From the NCBI RefSeq assembly GCF_014163735.1, contig NZ_JACJDV010000018.1:1-61681 (forward strand): 61,681 nt of DNA, written 5' to 3'. A program made the position numbers and the translations under genes. The DNA is from Shewanella sp. SR44-3 (GTDB taxonomy: Bacteria > Pseudomonadota > Gammaproteobacteria > Enterobacterales > Shewanellaceae). Below, one piece after another: positions 32,128 to 40,181 of this stretch. A model generated the notes under the pieces. That model ran no database searches. It had not been told where the DNA came from and saw only the letters and a list, made by a program, of their open reading frames with translations. Within the stretch, counting starts at the first letter, position 1. Every line of letters starts with the position of its first letter.

Positions 32128-32755
32128 ACGGGGCTCCCTGATCTTTACTGGTTACGGCTCGGTAGATATGTGTGAGGGATATCCCATAGATATGCATCCG
32201 AATCAACCAAATTAGCCTGAGAATGAATAAAGGTCAAACCATAAAATCAGGGGGGATATGTGATTTAGGTATCATTTTGTTTAAAAACTTACAATCTTTA
32301 CGTTAACGTAAGCTGATTAAGTGGCGCTATAAGCTTATGAATAAAAAGAATTTCAAATTTCAACCAATGACTCGGTTAACTTTAGCTTAACATTTTTGAG
32401 TTTGAACTCTATTATTTGTACACGTAAAATTCATTTAGTTGAGTCAATATTTCATTACCCATTATTAGTGACTAAGTATTCACTTTGGTTTTTGTTGCTA
32501 TGAAGCCAATCGTCATAAACTTCAGTTTCATTTTTAACGACGATGGCTTTGTTTGTTGTGAAAGAAGATTGGTATGAAATGTATCCAGGGTTGCTGGTTT
32601 TATGAGCTCAAGTAAAGCTGGTGAAAGTGAATTGTTGCTCGAATGTTGTTTTTCGATTTAATTTGGCTTCAAGGGATTTCAAGAGTTGCATAGCCGAGTT
32701 TACTGGGTATTATGTTGCTAATTTTATTTTATCCTGAATCATTAGAGGTGCACAA
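32128..32755. other. Divergent intergenic region between gltB and hptA
   Basis: These 628 bp serve two divergent genes. The half near gltB contains the 14-bp palindrome at 32298-32311. The rest is AT-rich with no gene that I can support. A 25-codon open frame starting at 32502 has no ribosome site. Promoters of both genes must lie here, but I do not mark -35 and -10 boxes. Confidence 0.7.
32298..32311. promoter_or_regulatory. LiuR-like palindrome upstream of gltBD
   Basis: TTACGTTAACGTAA is a perfect 14-bp palindrome 171 bp upstream of the gltB start. It resembles the motif I recall for LiuR, a MerR-family regulator of branched-chain amino acid and related genes in Shewanella (TTTACGTwwACGTAAA type). 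The assignment to LiuR is from memory. Confidence 0.6.
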
Positions 32756-33118
32756 ATGACGGCGCAATTAGAAACAATATTGGATCTAAATACCCTTGAT
32801 CAATACTGTAGTGCAATTGGTGCGGCGACGTTACTTAAAAGCGTGGTCTTGTTTGAGCAGTTGATGCCTGAATATGTAGGCAGTCTAGTGAAAGCAGGTG
32901 AGGCGAACGACAAAGACACCTTGTGTGCCGAAGCGCACAAATTTAAAGGTGCTGCAGGTTCGGTCGGATTAAAACGTATTCAGCAATTTGCCCAGCTATT
33001 ACAGCACGGCGAAGAAGCTGGTTGGGATGCAGGTCACAAGACGTGGCTTTCGGCAATTGTCGAGCATGCCAGTGCAGATCTACAACAGCTTAAATCATTC
33101 CTTGAAGCTAAAGTGTAA
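32756..33118 (+). CDS. hptA: Stand-alone histidine phosphotransfer protein (Arc system)
   Basis: This 120-residue four-helix HPt domain carries the phospho-accepting His61 in 'EAHKFKGAAGSVGL'. In Shewanella oneidensis a monodomain HptA carries phosphate from the hybrid kinase ArcS to ArcA, replacing the HPt domain that E. coli ArcB has built in. The location between gltB and oxyR is the same here as I recall for that gene, which supports the name. AGAGGTG lies 6 bp before the ATG. It is monocistronic and followed by a strong terminator. It acts in the cytosol. Confidence 0.86.
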   Translation: MTAQLETILDLNTLDQYCSAIGAATLLKSVVLFEQLMPEYVGSLVKAGEANDKDTLCAEAHKFKGAAGSVGLKRIQQFAQLLQHGEEAGWDAGHKTWLSAIVEHASADLQQLKSFLEAKV

Positions 33119-33235
33119 TTTCAGGGAACATCGCAGAACTTAATTTAAACACACTTGGTAATTCAAATGTATTTTTTGTAACCTTTTGAATTTTAAGGTG
33201 ATACCCCATTAAGTCGGCTGTATAAAAAAGTTGTT

Positions 33236-33272
33236 AACGCCCTCATTGGTGATGCTATGAGGGCGTTTTTTT
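33236..33272 (+). terminator. Terminator of hptA
   Basis: AACGCCCTCAT pairs with ATGAGGGCGTT around a 10-base loop, followed by TTTTTTT. It lies 117 bp after the stop codon. Confidence 0.92.
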
Positions 33273-33370
33273 ATTGCCTGAGCTACCGGTCTAGGAACTT
33301 GCTATCTGCCAATTGTTAATTCATTATATGAATTAGTTTATTAGACATCAATCGAAGACCTGAAACGACT

Positions 33371-34276
33371 ATGAAAAGCCTTCCCAGCCTAAAGAATTTA
33401 TATTATTTGGTGAACCTTCATCAAGAGCAGCATTTTAATCGTGCCGCTAAAGTCTGCTTTGTCAGTCAATCCACGCTATCTAGCGGTATTCAAAATCTTG
33501 AAGAGCAGTTGGGTTATCAGTTGATTGAGCGGGATCATAAGTCGTTTATGTTTACTGCCATAGGTGAAGAAGTTGTCGAGCGGGCGAGGGCGATTCTGAC
33601 CGATGTGGATGATTTAGTCGAGCTGGTCAAAAACCAAGGTGAGCCGATGACCGGAGAAATCCGCCTAGGTTGCATTCCCACCATAGCGCCATTCCTGTTA
33701 AGCCCGGTCGTGAAGGGCTGCCAAAGTTTATACCCTAAGTTGACCTTGCTATTAAAAGAGGACACCACAGAGCGTTTGCTCGATGCCCTTGCAAAAGGAG
33801 AGCTAGATTTATTGATTTTAGCCTTGCCTGCCGATGTCAGTGGTTTTCACAGCATGAAGGTCGGTGTCGACCCTTTTAAAATGGTAGCTCATGAGAGTTT
33901 ATCTAGTGTTATTCCCTTGCCCGTTGATTATAAAACCTTACCCGATGAGAGTATTTTTTTGCTGCAAAATGAGCATTGCATTACCGGCCATGCTATCAGC
34001 GCCTGCCAGTTGGCCGACACAACTAAGATAAACCCCTTCGCCGCCACCAGCTTGCATACCTTAGTGCAGATGGTGAACAGCAAGTTAGGCACTACTTTCT
34101 TGCCGCAGATGGCTATAGACGCAGGAATATTAAAAGATACCGAATTGACCGTCATGACGCCCCCTGGCGAAGCGCCCTATCGCGACATCGGCTTAGTGTG
34201 GCGCCAAACCAGCAGCAGATTAACCACCTTTAGAACCTTAGGCTTAATGCTAGAGAAACTGCTCACGCGGCCGTAG
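33371..34276 (+). CDS. oxyR: Hydrogen peroxide-sensing LysR regulator
   Basis: OxyR senses peroxide through a reversible disulfide. The two redox cysteines are Cys203 and Cys212 in 'NEHCITGHAISAC', with the same spacing as E. coli Cys199/Cys208. The N-terminal winged helix is at residues ~6-65 ('RAAKVCFVSQSTLSSGIQNLEEQLG'), followed by the substrate-type domain. At 301 residues it is of usual length. In Shewanella it mainly represses katB and dps and derepresses them on oxidation (literature from memory). The next conserved gene, cyaC, is separated from it by the KAP-like NTPase insertion. Confidence 0.93.
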   Translation: MKSLPSLKNLYYLVNLHQEQHFNRAAKVCFVSQSTLSSGIQNLEEQLGYQLIERDHKSFMFTAIGEEVVERARAILTDVDDLVELVKNQGEPMTGEIRLGCIPTIAPFLLSPVVKGCQSLYPKLTLLLKEDTTERLLDALAKGELDLLILALPADVSGFHSMKVGVDPFKMVAHESLSSVIPLPVDYKTLPDESIFLLQNEHCITGHAISACQLADTTKINPFAATSLHTLVQMVNSKLGTTFLPQMAIDAGILKDTELTVMTPPGEAPYRDIGLVWRQTSSRLTTFRTLGLMLEKLLTRP

Positions 34277-34615
34277 TGGTATTGGGTGTTATTAGGATAT
34301 TTCACAAGTTTGGGTAGAAATGAGTCGGACTTAGCGCTGAACTTGCCTGAAAAAATCAGTTGCTGAAGGCTTGAAACCTGTCACTGAAATTTCTGTATAC
34401 AGGCTCGCCATGGCATTCGCTCTACGACACGCAGCAAGTCCATCCGTGGATGCTCGAACATCCCGTCCATGGGATGGACGGTCTTCTCGCGAACACTCAT
34501 GGTTCGCCTTTTCAGCATTTATGTAACTAGTTGACTTAAAAGACTACACTCAAAATTTAACAATGGGTGCCACCGTTAAATTCTCCACTTTGTTCTGGTC
34601 TAATTCCATCAAACT
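34277..34615. other. Intergenic region with repeat B between oxyR and the NTPase gene
   Basis: These 339 bp contain repeat B copy 2 and the 8-bp inverted repeat AATTTAAC (34554-34561) / GTTAAATT (34575-34582). The inverted repeat lies 34 bp past the NTPase stop codon and could end its transcript. No gene is visible. Confidence 0.7.
34377..34565 (-). repeat. Repeat B, copy 2 (reverse strand)
   Basis: Read on the minus strand, CATTGTTAAATTTTG leads into ATGCTGAAAAGGCGAACCAT, the central CCATCCCATGG palindromes, CTTGCTGCGTGTCGTAGAGC, CCATGGC and TTTCAGTGACAGG. It matches copy 1 (5433-5699) in order and in most bases of the core, but the section between the left flank and the core is shorter. 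Confidence 0.85.
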
Positions 34616-36430
34616 TCAATTTCGATTATAGTTTTCTGCCTTTTCAATGAGCTTAACCCCCTTATCCAAAAAATTTTTTATCAGCAAATTAAGGCAGCCT
34701 TTTAATCTGGAGGCTGGCATTGAAACGACTTTTGATGCGAGGTGTTCTTTAAGTTGACGGACAAACTCAAACTCATCTTGTAAGTATTCATGAATATTAC
34801 TAATTGTGTATCTACTTTCGATAAACTGGCCGAACTCTATAATGTCTCTCAACGTCCAATGATCGAATGCTTGGCAGGCTTCTTTTGCATCAAACAGGTG
34901 TAAAAAGGGTTTCATATCATAATTCTGGGAAATTTCACTACTAGCTGTAGACCAGCAATCTAGAAATTGTTTTTTAAGCTCGCTCTGCTTAATATCAATA
35001 AATAACCTATCATTTGAGGGCTTAGCAAGACGATAAAGTGCGTCTACTTTGGGGTGCATATCCTGAAAAAACACAGAGTGATAGTGAAGCGGGGATTCTG
35101 GCTTAAGAGCTTTTGGGTCATCAAGCATATCTTTAGCTCTTTTATACTCATCGTTAACATTTCCTTGTATGTACTCATTTTCAACAAGAAAAAAGTAAGC
35201 ATTAAGTACTCTAAACCAATCGTAAAAGTGCTTAGGTTCTACTGTGCTGTCAAACAGGAAATTTTTCGTTTCCTCCACAGCTGCATCAAATTGCTCATCA
35301 ATTAGGTCATAAAAATTAAAAGATTTGATTCTATCAAGGAGTTTACCTTGTATTGGGAGGTTAAAATCTTTGGCTAGCTCTACTGGCATCGGAGTTATAT
35401 TAAGGCAATAACTGATCAAGGCTGGTGTAACATCGTCTGTAGAAGCTGAAATACAGTGACGAATGTTTTTCAAACGTAAACAAGCCAACCTCTCCTCTGG
35501 ACTCTCTACTGCATTTTTAGGTGTATCTTCTGAATCAAACACTTTGTCCCTGTCAGATGAATGCCTTGTTGACTCCTGACAAATCTCGTCAAAACTAGCT
35601 CCATACTCATAATGAGCATAAGTGATTGCAAACACTTGCTTTATAACATTTGAAAGTGCAACTTTTTTATCAACGTCATGAAGTATTTCTATCTGAGCTT
35701 TAATAGGCACAAATCGCTGCATGGCTCGAAGTACGATTCGATAATTAGATATTTTTAGTCTAGAAATAACTTCTTTAGCTGAAGCTGAAATTGCATCATC
35801 CAAATGCCTGCCATATTTTTCTCTAATAACATCAACAATTTCGTCTGGTGAAGAGGTTAGTATAACCTTATTGTTGAAGGTTTTTTCGAGAATAGACTTG
35901 TCTTCAATATGCTCCTCATTAGTTAAAACTAGCATGGCAACATTGATATTATTTTCGACCAGATTTAAACATTCACCCAGTACCTCTGAAGCGAGTGTTT
36001 TACTTGAGACTCGCTCCAAGTCATCGATGACGAAAGCACTATTACTTATCTTAGAGAGCAGTTTATGCTTAATTGGCTGAGCAAGAGAATTTGCAAGTGC
36101 TAGTGTAGCGCCTTTATCTCCGAATCCTTTTGCTACATTGCCAATAACATTTTTAATCATTGAAGAGTTGTTAATGGAGTGTTTGCTATTGAAGTAACTT
36201 AATGACACCAACTTATCTCTAAAGTCATCTAAACTAGACACCCCGTATAAAGAGATATAATGAGCTTGGTCATATTTATTCATCAACTCAGGCACTACTT
36301 TATTCTTCGCGAGATGTGTTTTACCACACCCCCACTTGCCACTTAAAAGCAGTATAGACGGAAAGCTATCATCATTTAGATTATCAATGATTTGTTGCGT
36401 CGTATTTTTAGACATATAGAAATAGCTCAT
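34616..36430 (-). CDS. KAP-like P-loop NTPase, accessory gene of unknown function
   Basis: The 604-residue protein has Walker A 'GKWGCGKTHL' (residues 31-40), Walker B 'SAFVIDDLERVSSK' (131-144) and a sensor-like 'NINVAMLVLTNEEHI' (161-175). The 'DDLER' version of Walker B is close to the DDLDR of KAP-family STAND-related NTPases. I see no clear membrane insert, unlike many KAP proteins. Residues ~280-604 are helical and acidic and match no domain I know, so a sensor or effector role is guesswork. The gene splits the conserved oxyR-cyaC pair, is clearly AT-rich, and is bracketed by repeats A and B. The start is 36430 or Met6 at 36415. Similar stand-alone NTPases include phage-defence proteins. 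Confidence 0.8.
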   Translation of the reverse strand: MSYFYMSKNTTQQIIDNLNDDSFPSILLLSGKWGCGKTHLAKNKVVPELMNKYDQAHYISLYGVSSLDDFRDKLVSLSYFNSKHSINNSSMIKNVIGNVAKGFGDKGATLALANSLAQPIKHKLLSKISNSAFVIDDLERVSSKTLASEVLGECLNLVENNINVAMLVLTNEEHIEDKSILEKTFNNKVILTSSPDEIVDVIREKYGRHLDDAISASAKEVISRLKISNYRIVLRAMQRFVPIKAQIEILHDVDKKVALSNVIKQVFAITYAHYEYGASFDEICQESTRHSSDRDKVFDSEDTPKNAVESPEERLACLRLKNIRHCISASTDDVTPALISYCLNITPMPVELAKDFNLPIQGKLLDRIKSFNFYDLIDEQFDAAVEETKNFLFDSTVEPKHFYDWFRVLNAYFFLVENEYIQGNVNDEYKRAKDMLDDPKALKPESPLHYHSVFFQDMHPKVDALYRLAKPSNDRLFIDIKQSELKKQFLDCWSTASSEISQNYDMKPFLHLFDAKEACQAFDHWTLRDIIEFGQFIESRYTISNIHEYLQDEFEFVRQLKEHLASKVVSMPASRLKGCLNLLIKNFLDKGVKLIEKAENYNRN

Positions 36431-36602
36431 TTAAAGATATTTAATAGCAGAGTACATCATCTTGCTTAAATGACGGTAGCCCCAAAAGCTCCAAAAAATG
36501 GGGCAAGCATAACTTCTAGACTATGCAAAACCCTTTCACATTAGCTTTTCTATAGCCAGAGCTTTATTCACCCTATTTAGCTTTTGAACTGCGAAACTCA
36601 TA

Positions 36603-36828
36603 TTTGGGCAAAAGTGCCAGCACTTAATCATCATGCATATATACAAACATGCTGATTTTTTATCTAAATGGCAACTCTGATGCTAATGAGAGGGTGTTGG
36701 ACTAAATGGTTCGAGTCTATCTCTTGAATGAGGCAGCAGGCATGCTGCGCCCGAGCCCACAGGGACCCTTTTTACCGTTAAACTTTTTACAGTGAGAGGC
36801 GGCGTCACTCGGGAGGTTAAGATCACCT
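36603..36828 (-). repeat. Repeat A, copy 3 (reverse strand)
   Basis: Read on the minus strand, AGGTGATCTTAACCTCCCGAG is followed by GACGCC, TCCCTGTGGGCTCGGGCGCA, the hairpin GCAGCA-TGCC-TGCTGC, CCATTTAGTCCAACACCC and the full tail with ATCAGCATG and GATGATTAAG. The left outer arm TTGGACTAA is lost, while the right arm remains. An insertion lengthens the loop part. Confidence 0.85.
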
Positions 36829-36831
36829 TGC

Positions 36832-36862
36832 TATTTATCTCTATATTTATCTCTATATTTAT
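36832..36862. repeat. 12-bp tandem repeat
   Basis: The unit CTATATTTATCT is repeated about two and a half times next to the outer edge of repeat A copy 3. Confidence 0.8.
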
Positions 36863-37004
36863 CCCTGAATTCCAAACGCACAATGGAGCCAAATCGTGTC
36901 AACACTTAATCATCCTGCACTTACCGAAATAGGCCGATTTTAAAACTAAACGATAACACTGTAGCGAATTGGAGGGGGGGCTTAATCTTTCTTAATTTTG
37001 GGAG

Positions 37005-38099
37005 CTAATCTTTAGCGCTTAGCGCGGCGGCAAAAACGTCGATGGGGTATTGTTTACCCTTGAGTTGAATTGGGCCTAAGGGGGTGATTTGGTATTTTTT
37101 GTACTTATTCTTAAGCTTGCAAGCCACATCGCCTGACAACAGTATGCGCTGTCCTAGTGGGTTACATTGATCTTGCAGCCTAGCTAAGGTGTTGACCACA
37201 TCGCTGAAATAGCTGATTTCTTGTTTATGCACGCCGACGACTGCTGCGACCACTTGTCCGCCATGTATTGCGGCTTTGAATTTAGGCACAAAACCGTATT
37301 TTTTTTCAAAGTATGCCCGCTGCCAATTAAGCTGTTCGCAGAATTCAAAATAAATATTCAAGCAGCGCTCACGCTTTAAGCCTTCTTTAAGTGGCCAGTG
37401 AATTAATACTGCATCACCCATATAACGGTAAATCTCTGCATCGTTCTTGTTGACGGTTTCTGCTAGTAGACTAAAGCTGTCTTGGATCAAACGACTAAAT
37501 TTAACATCGCCCAAGGTCTCCGCATGGGCCGTAGATGACACCATGTCGATGAATAAAAATAATCTTTCTTCATATCTAGGCCTATGGTATTTGCCTAGGC
37601 CAATATTGACTAAGACTCTGGGCCCAACCAATAAGGCCACTTGTTCGATAAATGCCAATCCGACACGGACTATCACTAAGTAGACCACCACAGCTTGAAA
37701 AGAGGTGTTCTTGATGATTTCACTATTTAGCATATTTCTTAGGGTGACCATTTGATGCTCAGTAGCCCACATGTCTAAAAATTGAGTCATTAACGCCAAT
37801 GTTAGCGCCCCGAGGAATAAAAAGGCACCTTTAAACACTACAGAAAATAGATAAGGTAAACGGCTAATGTTACTGATGTCGGCGAGTAAGTTGGAAATCC
37901 AGTGCAAGCTACCAAACACAGTACCGAGGAAGATGGCGAGGGTGACTAAGTCAGCGTTGCTTTTGGCCCAAAGGGGCAATTCTGGCAGTTGGCTGTAGCG
38001 AAAAAAAACAAAAGATGCCATGGCAAGGCACCAAGCAAAAATGGCAAAAAGTAAGCTTTTTATCTGACGGCTGGCTTTCACTTTTGATTTGCTATCCAA
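37005..38099 (-). CDS. cyaC: Membrane-bound class III adenylate cyclase
   Basis: An N-terminal set of about six helices (residues ~12-175) anchors a class III cyclase catalytic domain. The metal-binding strand is 'RLFLFIDMVSSTAHAETLG' (about 183-200), and 'NKNDAEIYRYMGDAVLIHWP' and 'AAIHGGQVVAAVVG' follow. It makes cAMP for CRP-dependent control. Shewanella oneidensis CyaC, which supports anaerobic respiration, lies in the same place beside mutH as far as I recall. It is divergent from nothing near by and leads leftward towards the NTPase insertion. A CRP-like site lies 59-80 bp upstream of its start. Confidence 0.85.
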   Translation of the reverse strand: MDSKSKVKASRQIKSLLFAIFAWCLAMASFVFFRYSQLPELPLWAKSNADLVTLAIFLGTVFGSLHWISNLLADISNISRLPYLFSVVFKGAFLFLGALTLALMTQFLDMWATEHQMVTLRNMLNSEIIKNTSFQAVVVYLVIVRVGLAFIEQVALLVGPRVLVNIGLGKYHRPRYEERLFLFIDMVSSTAHAETLGDVKFSRLIQDSFSLLAETVNKNDAEIYRYMGDAVLIHWPLKEGLKRERCLNIYFEFCEQLNWQRAYFEKKYGFVPKFKAAIHGGQVVAAVVGVHKQEISYFSDVVNTLARLQDQCNPLGQRILLSGDVACKLKNKYKKYQITPLGPIQLKGKQYPIDVFAAALSAKD

Positions 38100-38157
38100 G
38101 TTGATGTGTTTAAAAGAGGCTGTAGTGTATAGAAAAGCGCTTCACTGTGTTACCGCT

Positions 38158-38179
38158 AAATGTGATCTAAATCAACTTA
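38158..38179 (-). promoter_or_regulatory. CRP-like site upstream of cyaC
   Basis: AAATGTGATCTAAATCAACT plus two bases agrees with the 22-bp CRP consensus (AAATGTGATCTAGATCACAT plus TT) at 18 positions by my count. It lies about 59-80 bp upstream of the cyaC start. Confidence 0.65.
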
Positions 38180-38231
38180 AGCTCAAGTTTTTAAACCTAA
38201 AGACTGATTAATCTTGAGTAGAGGCCAGTGG

Positions 38232-38903
38232 CTAACTAAAAGCTTGGGTCAAAATTCCTTGAGTGAAGGCAATTTTAAGATAAAACCCTCTCGGGTTAGA
38301 TAATCCCATGGTGCCATCGACGGCTATGCTCTGAGTCAGTGCTTGGCTATTGGCTGCCTTTGGTCTTAGTTGTAACACTTCTCCGTGGCGCGCTGTGATG
38401 CTGTCGACTTTACCTAGAGCAATAAGCTCCATAATTTCTTCCCAGTCTTGCTTTAGTAGTGCTTGCTGCTCTGTGCTTGGTTGCCAAAGTACTGGAGTGC
38501 CAATACGCCGCTGGGCAATGGGGATGCTACGATGCCCTTCAACAGGGATCCACAGTACTTGCTGCAATTTATGGCACACCAAACTTGTCTCCCAAGTATG
38601 GCCTTGGATATTTGATAGCGGCGCGACACAAACATAAGTTGTTTCAAGGGGTTTGCCGCTTGGCGCTATGGGAATGGTTTTAAGCTCTACCCCAAGGTGA
38701 AGAAAATCTTGCTCAGGTTTGGAACCTGCCATGGCGCCTAGTTCAGTTTCGATAAGTTGCCCGACCCAACCTTTGTCACGCTTTAAGTTTTCAGGTACGC
38801 GAAGGTTCAGCTCTTGGGCGATATCACCTAAGGTGACTCCGGCCATATTATGGGCGCGTGCCATGAGTTCTTGAAGGTTTTTAGGTTCTTGAGGGAGTAT
38901 CAA
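38232..38903 (-). CDS. mutH: DNA mismatch repair endonuclease MutH
   Basis: MutH nicks the unmethylated strand at hemimethylated GATC sites after activation by MutS and MutL. The catalytic acid and D-(x)n-ExK set is visible as '[16 protein letters not shown]' (about residues 64-79), preceded by '[14 protein letters not shown]'. The 223-residue length is normal. The gene is on the minus strand, upstream of cyaC with a 132-bp gap, and divergent from rppH across a 730-bp AT-rich region that carries DnaA boxes. Confidence 0.96.
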   Translation of the reverse strand: MILPQEPKNLQELMARAHNMAGVTLGDIAQELNLRVPENLKRDKGWVGQLIETELGAMAGSKPEQDFLHLGVELKTIPIAPSGKPLETTYVCVAPLSNIQGHTWETSLVCHKLQQVLWIPVEGHRSIPIAQRRIGTPVLWQPSTEQQALLKQDWEEIMELIALGKVDSITARHGEVLQLRPKAANSQALTQSIAVDGTMGLSNPRGFYLKIAFTQGILTQAFS

Positions 38904-39135
38904 TGTCGCGCCTATCTTTGGTCTTGAGTTAGCCAGTAGAATTTTACCTTAAATTATCCACTAAACCTATTAGATGCAAAGTGAGTGAAAAATGTACTGC
39001 GATTTGGTTGGGATAGATATTTTAAAAAGCTAACAGGTTAACTGATTGAATTATAGTTATTTTAATTGGTTTGGTTTAGTTTATCTCAATCTTGTCCCAA
39101 GTTACTCTCCTTTTGCCCTTATATTTCACACATAG

Positions 39136-39144
39136 TTATCCACA
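39136..39144 (+). promoter_or_regulatory. DnaA box 1
   Basis: TTATCCACA is a perfect 9-bp DnaA box. Confidence 0.7.
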
Positions 39145-39253
39145 GTTTAGATGGACAACTTTATAATACCGGCTCCCTAACCGATGAAAACCACCAAGTC
39201 AACGAAGAAATTAACGAATAAATAGTTATTTCTATAATAAAGGACTTGTTATT

Positions 39254-39262
39254 TGTGTATAA
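39254..39262 (-). promoter_or_regulatory. DnaA box 2
   Basis: TGTGTATAA is the reverse complement of TTATACACA, which fits the TTATNCACA consensus. Confidence 0.6.
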
Positions 39263-39467
39263 CTTATCTGATCAGATAGTCATTTACTAACAGATTTAGG
39301 TGCGCACAAAAAGTAATCAATTTTGTTTTTATATGATATCTAATCGAGTGTGTTTTTATTATTTCATTGTTTTTAAATGATTATTTGTTTGGTTTGTTTA
39401 TTTTTTACAAGCTTGGGTTTTGTTGTTTTTTTCAGCTTATAAATGGTTTACTGGAGTTTCGAACAGA

Positions 39468-39491
39468 GATATCCACAGAAAATGTGGATAA
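39468..39491 (-). promoter_or_regulatory. DnaA box 3 within a hairpin
   Basis: ATATCCACA and TGTGGATAA face each other around GAAAA. The second (39483-39491) is a perfect DnaA box on the minus strand. The first has one mismatch. Together they form the hairpin TATCCACA-GAAAA-TGTGGATA. Confidence 0.7.
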
Positions 39492-39633
39492 TCCCTCGGT
39501 TCACTTCTTCCGTCTGTTGATAAATATCCTTGTTAGTTAAAATTATCCAATGCTGATCGTTAAATAGAGGTTTGCCCACTGGCGAGCTTTGTGAAACAAT
39601 CAGATGATTAATATTAGTGAATTTGGAGTCCAT

Positions 39634-40152
39634 GTGATTGATAGCGACGGCTTTCGCGCAAATGTGGGCATTATAATCTGTAACCAATTTGGCCAAGTCA
39701 TGTGGGCTAGGCGTTTTGGACAACATTCTTGGCAATTCCCCCAAGGTGGACTCGATGACGGTGAATCGGCTGAACAAGCCATGTATCGAGAACTCTATGA
39801 AGAAGTGGGGCTAAGACCTGAGCAAGTGAACATTCTCACCTCGACGCGTTCTTGGTTAAGGTATCGTTTACCTAAACGCTTAGTACGTCAAGACAGTAAG
39901 CCTGTGTGCATAGGTCAGAAACAGAAATGGTTTCTGCTGCAGCTTAATGGTAATGATAACAGCATCAATTTAAACTCATCTGGTCATCCAGAATTCGATG
40001 ATTGGCGCTGGGTTAGTTATTGGTATCCAGTGCGTCAAGTGGTGTCCTTTAAGCGCGATGTGTATCGTAAGGTAATGAAAGAGTTCGCCTTAACCACGTT
40101 GGCATTTCAAGTTAATGACACTGGCCGTAAACGCAATAGGTCAAAATATTAA
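39634..40152 (+). CDS. rppH: RNA pyrophosphohydrolase
   Basis: RppH removes pyrophosphate from 5'-triphosphorylated mRNA and triggers RNase E decay. The Nudix box is '[23 protein letters not shown]', preceded by '[12 protein letters not shown]'. The start is the GTG at 39634 (172 aa), because homologues begin at M-I-D-x-D-G-x-R-x-N, which matches [10 protein letters not shown] here, and GGAG lies 5 bp upstream. An ATG 30 bp further out has no ribosome site. ptsP follows 29 bp downstream, so the two are probably co-transcribed as in E. coli. Confidence 0.95.
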   Translation: MIDSDGFRANVGIIICNQFGQVMWARRFGQHSWQFPQGGLDDGESAEQAMYRELYEEVGLRPEQVNILTSTRSWLRYRLPKRLVRQDSKPVCIGQKQKWFLLQLNGNDNSINLNSSGHPEFDDWRWVSYWYPVRQVVSFKRDVYRKVMKEFALTTLAFQVNDTGRKRNRSKY

Positions 40153-40181
40153 TTCATCTATATAAGACGGAGGCAGCTTAA

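Larger units (their letters stand above)
36431..37004. other. Intergenic region with repeat A between the NTPase gene and cyaC
   Basis: These 574 bp contain an inverted repeat GCCCC/GGGGC near 36479-36505, repeat A copy 3 and a 12-bp tandem repeat. Around 36900-36925 there is a second short match to the repeat A tail (GTCAACACTTAATCATC versus GCCAGCACTTAATCATC at 36616). No gene is supported. Confidence 0.7.
38904..39633. other. AT-rich divergent region between mutH and rppH
   Basis: The 730 bp have long T-rich stretches, especially 39300-39440. They hold three perfect or consensus DnaA boxes, an imperfect one paired with the third, and a CTGATCAGAT palindrome with a GATC near 39269. No gene is supported. 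The region is longer than promoters for two genes need. Confidence 0.7.

Noticed and set aside
32502..32579. 25-codon open frame between gltB and hptA
   Set aside because: No ribosome site, no recognisable sequence.
36700..36730. T-arm-like GGTTCGAGTC suggesting a tRNA
   Set aside because: There are no matching acceptor, D or anticodon arms, and the sequence is the conserved right arm of repeat A.
36683..36892. 69-codon minus-strand frame
   Set aside because: It is made of repeat A copy 3 and the adjacent 12-bp tandem repeat.
39299..39326. Possible dif site (GGTGCGCACAAAA...)
   Set aside because: Only the left end resembles dif; the right half does not form the required imperfect palindrome.
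39448..39777. 109-codon minus-strand frame
   Set aside because: It overlaps rppH on the other strand and the DnaA-box region, with no protein family likeness.
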